64,000 nucleotides of DNA from Saururus chinensis. Taxonomy: Eukaryota; Streptophyta; Magnoliopsida; Piperales; Saururaceae. The stretch is taken from positions 32,566,756 through 32,630,755 of the forward strand of contig CP141150.1 of NCBI GenBank assembly GCA_035235625.1, read 5' to 3'. The translations under genes and the position numbers were made by a program. The notes under the pieces were generated by a model. That model was not told the origin of the DNA. It did not search any database and worked only from the letters and a program-made list of their open reading frames with translations. Of the stretch, positions 36,960 through 50,269 are shown one piece after another (the first letter of the stretch is position 1; the number at the start of each line of letters is the position of its first letter).

Positions 36960-38066
36960 GAAACAAATTAGGAGTTACTGATGGTCATTGGTAACTCGGT
37001 CGATACATCGATAAGTCCATCGATGGTAAGTCGTTTTGGGTATTTTTAACAGGAATTATTAGGAATGTTATGCTATTATTATGAAAAGTAATATCATGTT
37101 ATTTTATGCATGAAATTACAATTATATAAGATGATATTATGATTGAATATATATTATTTGGGTGTGAATATCCTTGTAATAGATATCACCCCAAGACTGA
37201 TGTCTTTCGACATCTGAGGTTAGAGGAACCCTATGTACCTCGGCTCCTCAAGTTAGTCTTTAGCCACGTAAACAAAAAGGAGTTAGTATAAAAAAGGATT
37301 AAAGTCGTCCGACTCTCTAAAAATGGGAGTTATGTAGAACCACTTCCCTAGCCTATAGTTGTGTTGAAATAGACATAGAGCATTAAAAGATGATTGGTCC
37401 CGTGTAATACAATAAATAAGGTTTTGATGATTATAGAAGTTAGAACTTCAACAACTTGAGTCCATGAGCTTTTATGGGCCTTAGCTTCATAGCGTGGATC
37501 AGGCGGGCAGATTTCAGAGTATATGAAGTAAGAATTCATGTAGTTCATAGTCCAGTGAGACAAGACTGTACTCCAAAACATAGTTACCGAGCCATAGAGA
37601 ATCTTTGACTTTCGCTTATGAAGTTGGAGATTTCTAAGTGAGAGTCACTTTATATTAGAAAAGATTGTCTATGCATACTTACTTGTTATGTTTTTTATGC
37701 TTTGAAATATAATACTTTGAAATAGAATTTATGTTGATTACTATACTCATTAGAATGTTGTTGAGATATGATTATTGAAGTATTATAGTTTTTGTTTAGC
37801 CATTCTACTATGTATATTCAAATACTCAACATTCGTTGTTGATGCAAGTTTTGTAGAGGAATAGCGGTTGGGGACACTTATGCTAAGAAAGGACAAGAAA
37901 ATCTTAGATCTATGTTAGATTTTATGATCTTGATAATATATTTTAGTTGGTGTGTAATTTCTAATACATAGGAACGATAGTACCAATTACTTACAATTGT
38001 GTGTATTATGTTGTTTGGTATATATACGGGTAAAACCCTATGAGATTTGGTTGTAATTTTATTATG

Positions 38067-38146
<80 letters not shown>

Positions 38147-38300
38147 ACTTGACATTATATCCATATGTTTGAAAACGAGTGAGTCACACCTTAGAACAAT
38201 ATATTTGTTGAAGGATTTGACAAATGAGTTTATAAAATTTTTGTTATATGGGTTTTCACTCAAAAATGAGTTTGAGAAAATTCGGGGTGTCACGACATGC
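36960..38300 (+). repeat. Ty3-gypsy LTR-like sequence, copy 1
   Basis: Blocks about 37180-37570 match about 62040-62385 in order (e.g. GGGAGTTATGTAGAACC..., GATTGGTCCCGTG..., TCCATGAGCTTTTATGGG). The CATCGAT-rich opening also matches about 60880. It lies directly before the gag remnant in the same orientation, which fits a decayed 5' LTR. It contains a long (AT)n run. Confidence 0.6.
38069..38143. repeat. (AT)n microsatellite, 75 bp
   Basis: About 37 uninterrupted AT units inside the LTR-like sequence. Confidence 0.98.
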
Positions 38301-38399
38301 TATTAAAGAAAAAACTCTATGTACCAAGAAGCATGATATGTGACAATTATAAATGGTTGGATGGAGAAGAAGTAGAAACTTAATCAAGCATATATTTGA

Positions 38400-39265
38400 T
38401 TGCAACATTCTATGGCTCCTACAACTACGAATCAAGTGAGGTAGGCGGCGACTAAGTTAAGCAAAGAAGGTGATCTATTGTTTACCATTGTAGCTGCAGC
38501 TATTGTTGTAACACATAATTTAGCAAGAGGTGTTCAACTAGAAAATCAAGGAAATAAATATGTTGTATTGTCTTTTGAAGTTCCTAATGCTATTATGACC
38601 CCTACTGAGATGATGAATATGTTCCAAAATATGACTCAAACCTTGCAAGCCCAAACTATGGCTATTCAAGCTTAGCTTCAAGCCCAAGCTAAAATGAACA
38701 ATTAGAAGGAAAGAAAAAAATGAACAAATGAGGGTATGAACTTTGCTATCCTTAAGAGATTAAAAAAGATGACACCTACTTTTAATTGTGAAGGTAAACT
38801 AGAAGGAGCGGAGAAGTGGATGGAGAAAATACAGAAAGTTTTTGAAGCAATGTCCATAAAAGCAAGTCAAAAAGTGAACTTGGCAACCTTCATGATGAAT
38901 GGAGAAGAATTTTTCTAGTGAAAAATTGTAAAAATTCCTTGTTTGAAGATAAAGAGGTGATATCTTAGAAGGAAGTTTTGGAAGCCTTCAACAAACAATA
39001 TTTTCCTTTTCATATCCGATGATGCAAGGAGATGGAGTTCCTTAACTTACAGCAAAAAGATTTATCAGTGATAAGAATGAAATCAAATTTGTTCAACTCC
39101 AATGTTTTGCTGAATATGCAGTACCTACTGAAGAGAAGAAGGTAGGGCACTTTGTTTGAGGACTCAAAAATGGGCTACCGTCCAAGGTGTTGGCTTTTTG
39201 ACCAACCTCATTTGCTAATGTTGTAGCACAAATATCAACTTTGGAAGAAGATTTTAATTAGTCTA
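38400..39265 (+). pseudogene. Ty3-gypsy gag remnant
   Basis: Successive frames read like a retrotransposon gag domain: PTFNCEGKLEGAEKWMEKIQ, KVFEAMSIKASQKVNLATFM, then VLEAFNKQYFP and KEMEFLNLQQKDLSV. Stop codons (near 38676, 38916 and beyond) and frameshifts interrupt it. No zinc knuckle, protease or reverse transcriptase follows. Confidence 0.85.
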
Positions 39266-40234
39266 GTGCTAACTAAAGGTAAAGATCATGAAAAGAATTA
39301 TAGAAGATGAGACTTCAAGAGTAGTAAAGGAGGAAACATAAATGAAAATCGCCCCTTTAAGCAAGTATTGATGTTGAACCATCTTTTAAGAACTTCATCC
39401 CCCAAGAAAAATCCTGAATCACAAGGTAATAGAACTGTGAATCCACAACATTATAGACCCAAAAAAATATAATAGATTGTTATAAGTAGGAAAAAATCAC
39501 CAAAAATAGATATGAAACTAGACATGTTCCTCGATCTCCACTAATTTTACTAATGTCAAACTAAGTACGTAAGGTTCTGTAACCTAACTCAGAAGTTGGG
39601 CTATTGAAATTTGACAAAAATTAATATCGAGATAATCAATGGTGATTTGGCCATGAAATCTTATTAGAAAAATATAAAATTTTATCCAAACTTAGCCTAA
39701 AATGTCATTAACATGCCAACAAAATTTGGGATCGCTTTGAACACAAGGGTTCCAGAATAGTCCGACTTTTCTGAGTGTTCAGATTAAACCATGGCTAAAT
39801 CATTAAATATAAATCCACTTAGTCTAAAGCCTAGTAACTTCCTCTAATAACTAAGACCTCTGAAACTCATTAACCAGCCATGAAACATACTAATCCAGTA
39901 ATCATGATCTTTACATTTGAATTAAACAAAATCATAGCATCATAAGCACATGCATATCCATCAAAAATCGTAGTGAGTAAATTGCTTGCTCTATACTTCT
40001 TTGACAATAGCATTGGTCCTCCTTGCATTAGGCGAAGTATGTTTTCCTTAATGAAAAAAAAAACATGTTTTCCATTGTTAACAGGGAAATTTAGTCCCCC
40101 TTATTTGAGGACCCAGATTGCCCATCGTCAAATTCAAAGCTCATGGCTTACGTTATGAGGGACAAGCAGGACCTTCAAAATTTGTCACCCCCCTAAAATT
40201 CAAATGGCCGCTTGTAGCCACGCAATCGCATAGT

Positions 40235-40446
40235 CCATGGGAAGCGTTTTCTATGCTCCACTCTGACAGTGAGCCGAGCGTAAGGAATGTCTGGGAGCCA
40301 TTAGATCTCAAGATCGGTGGTGCACATGCCATCGGTGGTGCACATGGCATGTGCACCACCGATCTTGAGATCCGATGGCTCCCAGACATTTCTTACGCTC
40401 GGCTCACATTGAAGATGAAGCATGAAAAATACTTCTTAGTCCATGG
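40235..40446. mobile_element. Long palindrome / foldback MITE
   Basis: Arms 40235-40330 and 40346-40446 are inverse copies around a 15-base centre. The inner 60 or so bases are nearly perfect (GAGCCGAGCGTAAG, ATGTCTGGGAGCCAT, TCAAGATCGGTGGTGCACAT). The outer part is looser. Both arms start with CCATGG. Absent from B' at the matching place. It belongs to the same family as the sequences at about 24435-24640 and 48487-48720. A transcript would fold into a near-perfect hairpin. Confidence 0.85.
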
Positions 40447-41365
40447 GGTGTATTGGAGACCAGTTTATTTTTTTTAAAAAAAAAAATTGTCATTTATACG
40501 TGAGTTCACTTTAGCTCACCTCAAAAACTTAGTTAAAATTTTCACTGTCCCAGGTTAATTATCTACATTAAAAAAATAAAATCAATTTATTTTAACCCAA
40601 ACAATATAATTAATATAGGATACAAGAACCAATCATACTTGTGATCTTTATAAGTCTTACTGAAATAATTATAAGATATTTTTTTTTTGAAGAGAGAATG
40701 CAAGAAACAATAATAAAAAACTAGAATACAAGAATGGATGTCATTTTCAAAGGAAGCATCAAAAGGACCGGAGTTCCAATTATGTTGGCGTTGGCTTGAT
40801 GTTACGGAGGCGTCCAACTTGGAAGCTTGTATCAACGTGGAAGAAGTTAAGGCACAAATTTGGGTTCCTGGAAGTGAGCAAGGGCAGTTCAATGCATGCA
40901 CGCAATAGGCCACAGCTCACTAGTCACCTCATGATGGGTGGGCCCATGATTTCGGTCATCTGTATGGACCTTTATTCGACTACGCATTTTCTGGTCGAAA
41001 TGTAGACGAGAGCCAAAACTAGCAAAAATTCAGCTTGTGAAGTTAGACTCCCGTCCACTTAATTCATGTGCTATAAAGTTCTGGAAAAGATGTTCTTGAC
41101 CCTTAGAATTGTGTAAAAGAAAATTTGTTTAAGGTCTTAAGAGGATATATTTGATTGTTTGTTGTTTGGATAGACATTTTTTTATGAAAAATACTTTCTC
41201 CATCTTAAATTAATATCGAAGCTGTAGAAGAGTTTTTTTATACTCTATCGATATTTAAGATCGAAGACATACATATTAGTATATATTTACACAGTTAATT
41301 TTATAAATAAAAGGCTCTATGACGCTTGAAACTCTTCCTAAAACAACCACATTGGCTAGAGGTCC

Positions 41366-41368
<3 letters not shown>

Positions 41369-41453
<85 letters not shown>
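41369..41453. repeat. (AT)n microsatellite, 85 bp
   Basis: About 42 uninterrupted AT units in unit C; the corresponding position in unit A (about 9305) has only ordinary sequence. Confidence 0.98.
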
Positions 41454-41455
<2 letters not shown>

Positions 41456-41675
41456 AAATTTAAATATTACTTGCACGACGATGTGATGGCTTCTAGACTG
41501 TAGTAGTAGAAGCATGATTTTTTTGACCACATCCAAAATTAAGCTGGCGCTTACATACATGAAGAGACAAAATTGGCCGCACTAAAATCAACAGTAAGAG
41601 ATGAAGAGAGGCAAGTTAAGAGTTCTAATTTTGGTTAAGTGGCATCAGCAGGTCTTCGAACCAGTCAAGACAAGA

Positions 41676-41762
41676 GTGGGTACGCGGAAGGCAGGGCATG
41701 CGCGAAGAGTGCGTAAGCAAGGCCAAAACTTTGGCGCCCGCAAACGTGAGCGCTTACTTTTC
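41676..41762. other. Conserved non-coding block, unit C copy
   Basis: Counterpart of 10021-10110. Confidence 0.5.
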
Positions 41763-43524
41763 ACTCCACCTGCGCGCGTGGCTTTTTGCTATTTTTGGAC
41801 CCACTTTCCCGTGTGGGGGTCCGTCTTGTCCACGTCAGCCTTAAATTGCTTCATTAGTTGTCATTGAATTCTGAGCATTTTGTTCCTCACCGCTCTCCTA
41901 AAACCGACTACTCACAGGCTGAAGACATTTCCTAGCCTTTAGCAAATAAGTAGCAAATAGCTTTTAATGTACTAAGAATAGTATTTTAAATATAAATAGT
42001 TACATTTGTAAAAATAATAATTTTTATTAAATTAACTTAGATATTTTTTTAAAATATCTAAGTATTTAAATAAAATAAAATAAAGCTATTAATATAGAAT
42101 TTTTTTTTACTAAATATAGCTATTTATTTAAGATAGAGAAAGTATGAGTAAAACTACGATTGCTTGTGGCCTGAATGCTTACACAAAAACATAATATGTC
42201 GGGCCTAATATGAATATATGTTTGTATTGTGCCAAACATTAGGCAAAAATTCTTGAACACAAACAATCACATTTTCTTGTTTAAAGGCTCAGTTCTTCAA
42301 CCATATTCATAGTAATTTATCATTTCAAAAAAAATACTGCAAAGAGTGGATTTAAAAAACATGATAAAAGGAAACCAAGGGCGGAAGCAAACAAAAATAT
42401 ATTTATTTGCTTTTTTTGGAGCTAAATGTATTTCATATTCTAACTTTTAGCAATAAAAGACAATTGGAAGTGCATTTGTTATTATAAATTAGAAAATATA
42501 ATTTAAGATTTTGTCTATTTAATTTAAAATTAGTTTTTTAAAAATAAATTAGACACAATGTAAGACAAAATTATCTTAGTTTTATAGCTATATGTTAATT
42601 TTTTTAAATAAAACTAATTAAAATTAATATATTTTAAAAAAATATAACTATTAATATATAATAAAAGGAGTATATAAATACATACAAACTTGTGGGTGTG
42701 CTGAGGTTCCAACTAGCTAGAGACTGTGGCATGCTATAGTATACATATTATAATATAACTTATAATTAAGCATCAATACTATTGACATGAATATATTTAT
42801 TTGACTATATACATGGAGTAGTGGCTCTGACTCAATTCACTCCACAAAAGCATGAACACAAGTGCTTCTTTCTATTTTAATCACTTAATTTTATATATAA
42901 AATAACACAGAATGATGTTAGTTCAATGTGCTAATCCATGTCTTATGGATGGAGTTAAAGGGCGCCTAGTTCCTCCAATCCAAAACAGACCAAGAACCAC
43001 TGAAATCTGATAATACATAAGGGCTTTAAAAAAAATAGTGCAAATGAAGAAGCTGCTTGAGGACAGTCAAATACTACTTGCATGCAGGAGCATTCTGTTT
43101 ATTCAACACTGTCCTCCATGTCTGCTGACCAGAGAATGCTCTTCTTAAACGCGAAGGTATGAAGATGACCACGACGCCCACATCCGGGCGAGGGCCTTGG
43201 CGTGTGTCCCGTGCTTTTAAGTTTTAAGGGAATGAATATTAGATTTTTACAGTGCCCTTCTTTGCATTTTGACGCTTGCACTTGCTTGCTCAGTTGCTTG
43301 GACCTTATATATATTATTAAGAATTTAAAAGTGTCTTTTTTGTGTGTTTTAGCATCAACGCTTAATTATTGTAAAACTAAATGAAATTAATGCCAAAAAA
43401 AGTAGAATGAAAAGTTTTAACAACTTTTTATTTTTTAGCTGTCACATATATAATTACATAGATTAATGTTTAAAATTAGAATAGTAAAAATATCGTATAT
43501 TTATAAAAAAAATTAAATAGGTAA

Positions 43525-43610
43525 GACACACAGTCACAATGTTACACTAATGAGATTTGACCTCACAACTTCTCCAACTAGGAGAGAGCCTCACTAAGGA
43601 TAAATTTACA
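43525..43610 (-). repeat. tRNA-derived SINE-like remnant (unit C)
   Basis: Paralogue of 25120-25205. The minus strand has a B-box-like GTTGTGAGGTCAAATCTC. Confidence 0.4.
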
Positions 43611-43747
43611 TGTTCTTAATTAAATTTAAGATGATATAAATAATAAAAAAGATAAATAGGTTGTAGATCTTATAATAAATTATTTTAAAAAATAAATACT
43701 TTGCAAAATTTAAAATGTGTATAATTTTTTTTGCCTATTTTATTATA

Positions 43748-43944
43748 CTCATTTCGACTAATATTAATAGTTATATTTAAAAAAATAGGGGGTTTTATTG
43801 AATAGTAAAACTATATAAGAGAAGAGAAAATAAGTTTATAATATTTTTTTAAGTACCTAACTACTTAAATTGAACATAATAAAACTATTAATAAGAAATG
43901 CATTGTTTTAACCAAAAGAAGCTACTGATATAGGATGGAGGGAG
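43748..43944. mobile_element. Stowaway MITE (unit C), 197 bp
   Basis: The right end TAGGATGGAGGGAG next to TA (43945-43946) is typical. The left end CTCATTTCGACTAATATTAA after TA is degenerate. Shared with unit B (25349-25490). Confidence 0.7.
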
Positions 43945-43980
43945 TATAACGTTTTTCATGTGATATGTTTTACTTATATC

Positions 43981-44645
43981 TGTTGATATTTTTTAAAAAT
44001 AATAAATAAATTTCAATGAAGGGTTGCATCCTTTAGTTTTTTGCGACATTCATTTATATTGCACCTCATAGTAAAAGGTATCCTCCCTTGAATATTGCGT
44101 AGGGGTTGCAATTATATTGGGAATGGTTGCATTCCTTCGGTTGTGATGAGACACCTCTTCATAAAAGGACATGCCTCTTCACTTCGCACCCCTTAAGAGT
44201 TTATAAATAGAGACATAGGCTTGGGCAATTGTATGAGCATACAGACAGAAGAAAAAACACACTAAAGTTTTTCTTCTCGTGTGTTCTTCTTTTCTATTGT
44301 GTTTTCAAACACAAATTTCTGCTACATTCTTATACAGTTTCAATAAGAGTTTAAAGAGAATTCTTCAACATTGCTGGTTGCTGTTTCTCAAAGACTCTTT
44401 TGTATCTTGGGAGAAAGTTTGTCGTGTAGCCCATCACCAACTTCGATTTATCCAAGGAGGACAAATAATTCCCTAAAAAAAACTATATTTGTATGTGCTT
44501 CAAAACTTGAAAGCTTTGTGTTTATCCGCTTTTCATTGGTGAGTTCTTGAATCCATCTCCAACTGCCGTCCGTTGTGAAGATTAGCTATCATCCTCTAAA
44601 TACAACTTCTGCAGAATTGAATCCTACCCCTTGCTACTACCAACA
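43981..44645 (+). mobile_element. Solo LTR, 665 bp, 5-bp TSD (Ty1-copia type likely)
   Basis: Starts TGTTGATATT, ends CCAACA, and is flanked by a perfect 5-bp duplication ATATC (43976-43980 and 44646-44650). A TATA-like TATAAATAG lies near 44202. There is no internal domain, so LTR-LTR recombination left a solo LTR. It inserted about 1.2 kb upstream of AAE3 copy C and is absent from the other units. Confidence 0.93.
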
Positions 44646-45182
44646 ATATCATCCATGAAAAAAGTGAAAAATGGTGCATATTATGAAATAATTTAAAATG
44701 TGGAAGACATAAAATCCATATATAAATATTATAAATACAAGTATTTCTCGAATTTCGAGTCGAGTCAAACGAACATAGCTACGATTGAACTTAACTTGAC
44801 TAATTTTAAGTTCGAGCTTATGAGCATGCGTTAGCATCCTTAGGCTATTGAATCTAAATCTCACGGTTCACAGAGTTTGGACTCAGGCAACCATGAGTAT
44901 GCTGAGATACCTCAACTTTTGTCAAGTCCGAATTACCTGGTCGTACGCTCATCTTTTATTGTGTATTAATTTTTAACTATAAAATATGTCTCCCCAGTCT
45001 TTTGCTAAAGAAAAATAGACAAATGTACGATAGTACTTGTACGATCATAGTAGAGTAATTACTCTGGTCTTACGACCAAACAATCCAGATTTACTTTTAC
45101 CTATTTCATAATTTTACAAAAATAATTATTTTTAAAAAAAATAAAAAAAATAAGAAGTCTTCCGCCTTCTCTTTCGAAGAAA

Positions 45183-45366
45183 TTATTAGGTACAAATAGG
45201 ATACCAAGGTGGCAGTGCCTATCACCAATCACAAACGGACTTATTTATAAGTTTTTTAGTTACCTCCTTAAAGTAACCTGCTTAATAGAAAATAGAGTAA
45301 TAACTTAAATTCTGATTAGTGATAGGCATGCCACCTTAGTACCCTGTCGGTACCTAATATTTTCTC
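45183..45366. mobile_element. MITE with about 48-bp inverted ends upstream of copy C
   Basis: ATTAGGTACAAATAGG, ATACCAAGGTGGCA and TGCCTATCACCAATCAC at the left are mirrored by GATTAGTGATAGGCATGCC, ACCTTAGTAC and GGTACCTAATA at the right. It lies about 300 bp before the TATA-like box of copy C. The TSD is not clear, so the superfamily is unassigned. Confidence 0.8.
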
Positions 45367-45414
45367 GCTCCTTCTTTTGGCCACCCTAGACTAATACTGT
45401 TGGTAGATACCACC

Positions 45415-45853
45415 GACCCGCATAACATGAGTGTCGCCAACAGATATTATGCGGCCCCGCTATCCGCGCATAGTAAAGGTCATACTAAACTAGTAACAAA
45501 CCATCCACCTTACCTAAGACCCTCCGCGCGTGTCACCATTCAACCCGGTGGAGATCTTCACGGAACCATCCCGGTGGAGCCGCACTCCCTCTGACGGTCC
45601 CCACCCCCGACACGTGCGACCCCACCTCCCCGTCCCCCAGTTCCGCCCTCCCCCCGCCTCCCCGCTATTTAAACCCGCCTCCGCCCCTCCCTCTTCATCA
45701 CCTCACTTTCATTCCCCGCTCACCGGCCGGACCGCACTTCCAGACAGCGAACATTTTTTAATTTGATTCAAGTTTTTTGATTGGATTCGTAATCGTCGTC
45801 GTTTTTGATCGGTTTGTGAAGGCGGAAGGGAGAAAGATTTGGTTTTTGGATTT
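45415..45853 (+). promoter_or_regulatory. AAE3: AAE3 copy C promoter and 5' UTR
   Basis: The shared block GATATTATGCGGCCCCGCTA (about 45442), G-box CACGTG (45611-45616) and TATA-like TATTTAAA (45666-45673) are in the same order as in copies A and B. The leader before the ATG is near-identical to theirs. Confidence 0.7.
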
Positions 45854-48011
45854 ATGGAGGGTCATTGCTGGACGCTGACGGGGCTGCTCAAGAAGGTGGC
45901 GCAAGAGTTCCCATCCAGGCAAGCGCTTTCGGTGTCCGGAAAGTTACATTTGACGCACCGCCGGCTTGATGAGCTCGTCGACCTGGCCGCCGGTAGCCTC
46001 GTTGCTGCCGGCGTCCGGCCCGGCGACGTCGTCGCCCTCTCCTTCCCCAACACCGCTGAGGTGAGATGAAGTTTCCGTTATTTGCGATTTTTTTTTCGCA
46101 AAAAATGATTCGGAAAGATGGTTCATTTCGTTTCATCCGTAATGTAATCTGATTCTATTCGGCAAATTTTCTTGCTCATCTTTTTGTTTTTTGATATTTT
46201 TCAATTCAATATGGACATTTTTTTGTTCTAGTCCTGATTTCTGGGGGTTTTCTGTTGCAGTACGTGATCGCCTTCCTGGCTGTGATCCGCGCCCGGGCGG
46301 TGGCGGCACCGCTGAACCCGGTTTACACGGCGGATGAGTTCGCTTTCTACCTATCGGACTCCGAGTCGAAGCTCCTCCTCACCCCGGTCTCGGGCCACCC
46401 TGCGGCCGAGTCAGCCGCTTCCAAGCTCGGCATCCCCCGCGCCGCCGTCTCTTTCCCAGACCCGGACTCCCCACTCTCCATTGTTCTGTCTCAGTCCGGA
46501 CCGGGCATGGAAGAAGTCGGTCCGGATGCGATCGAACAAATCGCCAACGAACCATCGGACGTGGCCCTCTTCCTCCACACATCGGGGACCACCAGCCGGC
46601 CCAAGGGAGTCCCACTGACGCAGCTCAACCTCGGCTCATCGGTCCGGAACATCAAGTCGGTCTACAAACTCACCGAGTCCGACTCGTCTGTCCTCGTCCT
46701 CCCCCTATTCCACGTCCACGGCCTCCTCGCCGGACTCCTGTCCCCGCTCTCCGCCGGAGCCCACATCGCCCTCCCGGCCTCGGGCCGCTTCTCCGCCTCC
46801 GCCTTTTGGTCGGACATGAAAGCCCACGGCGCCACCTGGTACACCGCCGTTCCCACCATCCACCAGATCCTCCTGGACCGCCACTTCGCGACCAACCCAT
46901 CGGCCCGGCCCGAGTACCCGAAGCTCCGGTTCATCCGGAGTTGCAGTGCGTCCCTGGCGCCAGCCGTGATGGAGCGGATGGAGGAGGCGTTTGGGGCGCC
47001 GGTGCTGGAGGCGTACGCCATGACGGAGGCGTCGCACCAGATGGCCTCGAACCCGCTGCCGGAGGACGGGCCGCACAAGGCCGGTTCGGTAGGTAGGCCA
47101 GTCGGGCTGGAAATGGCGATTCTGAACGAAGACGGGGTCCGATTGCCCGCCGGGTCACCGGGGGAGATTTGCATCCGCGGGCTCAACGTGACGAAGGGGT
47201 ACAACAACAACCCGGAGGCGAACAAACCGGCGTTCCGTTTCGGGTGGTTCCACACCGGCGATGTCGGCTATTTGGACGCGGACGGCTACCTCCACCTGGT
47301 TGGCCGTATCAAGGAGCTCATTAACCGCGGAGGTCCGTTTATTTACCTCATTGCCACTGCTTTTTTCAAAGGATTTTACCTCCGTGCCCCTAGTTTCGTT
47401 GCGATTTGGGTCAAAATTAAATTTGGGGCGGAATAATATTGGAATTGTTGGTGGATGAGGAATGCAGTTTATATGGGTGTAGTGACGTTAGTACCCCTAG
47501 ATATGTTTGAAATTGTTGTTGGAATGTGTTTATTGAGTGGGGTATTTGTGACATTTTGCAGGTGAGAAGATATCCCCCATCGAGGTTGACGCGGTGCTGT
47601 TGTCGCATCCGGATGTGGCCGAGGCCGTCGCATTCGGCGTTCCCGACGACAAATACGGCGAAGAGGTGAGACTCGGCTTTCTCCAAACGGGTCTTCCGAC
47701 TCGGATTTGGATCCGATTATATTTAACTCCGGTTTGTATTTTAATGACATTGTTTTCGTCTAATTGATTAAGATGTGATTAAATTTTGACAGATTAATTG
47801 CGCGGTGATACCGAGGGAAGGGTCAGAGATCGGCGAGCCAGAGGTGGTGAGCCACTGCCGGAAGAACTTGGCCTCCTTCAAGGTGCCAAAGCGGGTGTTC
47901 ATCGCCGACACATTACCGAAGACGGCGACAGGGAAGATCCAGCGGCGGGTCGTGGCGGAGCACTTCTTAGCTATGGTCTCGGCGGCCAAGGTCCCTAAGT
48001 TTGGAGCTTAA
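45854..48011 (+). CDS. AAE3: Oxalate--CoA ligase (AAE3-type acyl-activating enzyme), copy C
   Basis: Exons are 45854-46060, 46261-47332, 47562-47665 and 47793-48011, with lengths and phases identical to copies A and B, giving 533 residues. All active-site landmarks are kept, including GEICIRG (the arginine lost in copy B), HTGD and TATGK. Private changes include a Trp near the N-terminus (GHCWTLT), VDLAAGS for VDGAAGS, and KGYNNNPEANKPA for KGYKNNPEANKTA. These are outside the core motifs. The C-terminus KFGA lacks a peroxisomal signal. Promoter context differs from A and B through a solo LTR and a MITE within 2 kb. Likely a functional cytosolic oxalyl-CoA synthetase. Confidence 0.95.
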
Positions 48012-48486
48012 TTTAAGCAAGCCAGCAAAAAAAAGGCGAACATTGTTCTCCTAGCACAGATATTATGAAAATGTCCCAGAGGAGATAGTTACCTGTTTAT
48101 TCTTTGTAATATGTAGGTTTCCTGTTGTCGTGGTAGTTATTATAGTTGTAAGCATTCGCCTCCAAGCCCCCCAAGTGGGCAGGATGGCGTTTTACCATGA
48201 TATATTTATATAAAATTGATTTTTTTGACATTGGTAATTATACAAGGCATGACGCCAAGGGCCCCGACTTTTTTTCTGTTTTGGAAAAAAAATGATATTT
48301 ATATTCTAATTTTTTTTACACTATAAGCCTAACTAGATAGTAAAAATAGGTCTCACTCAATAACATACGATTTATTTTTTATATCTAATTATTAGTGGTA
48401 TAAGGTCTGAGTGTAAAAAAAGTGGTGTAAGAAAAATTTTAAGACAATATTTTTTTTCTTATAAGGGTACCTATTATCTCATATTG

Positions 48487-48720
48487 TGTTGGGAATCCTT
48501 TTATACTATGTACTAACAATGAGCTTATTACAAGGAATGTGCATGAGTCTTCTATACAAAAAATTGGGTCCATCCAAAAAATTGATCAAGATAGCATTAA
48601 GGTTAATGATGCTAATGTATATTAGTACGTGCTTTATTGATTTCAAATATCAATGCCTCTAATATATTCTTTATACTAGGCTCACTGTTAGTAGGGAGCA
48701 TAGAAAATATTTCTATTTTG
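48487..48720. mobile_element. MITE with ATGAGC/GGCTCA arms (unit C, 3' side)
   Basis: The left arm (...ACTATGTACTAACAATGAGC...) and right arm (...AGGCTCACTGTTAGTAGGGAGCAT...) are imperfect inverse copies. Same family as 24435-24640 and 40235-40446. Confidence 0.5.
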
Positions 48721-50269
48721 TAGGCCCCAATTACAATATGCTAAATGCAAGAAGAAATTGTCTACGTTATTTACTCAAGAATCGTGTGCTTGAGCTTGAG
48801 TCTGCAGCCAAATGAATTGCAGCAAGCATTTCCAAACTTTTAACATCTAGAATTGGACTAACTAAATTACTCTGGCAAGCAAGAACATCGCCATCCATAA
48901 GATACCATTGAAAGTTATTATTCTTTTATCAAACTGATTAAGATCTCCCATAAGCCTTTATCATCTCTTTAACTGGTCCAACGCATAGCATTTCATTTAC
49001 CACTTCACATCTCTCTCTCTCTCTCCGCCCAATCTGCATCTATTTCTTCAAGTGTCGTATAGCCTAGGAAAGGGTGCAACTGATTAACATTATTAGGAAG
49101 GAGATTTATGCAAGCCCTCTCAAAAAATTTGAATAAGACAATGGGAGGCCAAGCAAATTAGGGACCCCTCCAAATTTTTAAGGTATTAAAATAGGCGGCC
49201 TTTATATAAAGCTGATTGGGGGAGATTTGCATTTCTAATTATTCAAGGATGAGTAGTTCATTAGCCCTGTATATATCCTATGTATGCAGGCGGGGTGGAT
49301 AATTACCGTATGTATATAAGTGGCTACTCCTTCTTACCCCCACATGTATCCTGTGTATGATGTAGGCAGGGTGGATATTCAATTTTTTTATGTAAGTGGG
49401 GTAGGTTGCTGTCTATATATAGGCTAGAGAATGACAAATTACTCATCCTTATATAACAATTTCAATTAAATTCTCCCTTTTTAAATATTGGAAATTAGGT
49501 TTTAGTCAGGTCACATGCATTTGAAGGAACAACAAAAGATTACTTGTAACGTTCAACCTTAAGAGTAATGCAAATGATAACAATGGCTAACTTTCTAGAT
49601 AATGAGAGATTTGAAATGTTTCCACTCAAGAAAATGCCTAACTTGTTCCTCTTGTTTCGCGTGTTAGAGTAGTCAAATAAGGGGTAAATGAACATTTCAA
49701 GAAAATGAGAATAGGTAAGCAATATGCTTCACGTGGAACTTTTCAACTTCCTACGGCATTTTGATCTTACACCTTGATTATACACATTTATTGATTATAC
49801 ACACACTTTTGACCTCACTTTAGAAAAGGAAACCATGTTTTGGACCCATTCAAGAATCTTCATTCGGGAACTATTTATATTTCTTTCTTTTTCTTACATT
49901 TGGAACAATAAAATGAACATATTTTAAAAAAATGTATTCAGAATATTTACAGTCAGATCTTATAAGCCTCATATGATGTAACGGTTTGCATCCCTACACA
50001 CCTTTGAAACATGCCAAAGTTTTCCCATGCTCTTTACATTGTTCTTACATTTTTGAAATGGGCTTGTTCTTTCTTTCTTCTATTTCTTTCTTCTATCAGC
50101 ATGTGCTATGGACCCAACATTTTTAGTGGGTGGTTGTTGGTTCTATAGTTGATTAGAAGTTTGAATAAAATATATGATTGTTACCAACCACTAAACATTT
50201 TTTCGATATGGCTATGTTGACATGATTTTAGCGTGAAAATTGAAGTGTTAAAATTCATTAAGAAAAATA

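Noticed and set aside
41369-41453. (AT)n run as an origin or matrix attachment site
   Set aside because: A simple microsatellite explains it; no further supporting motif is visible.
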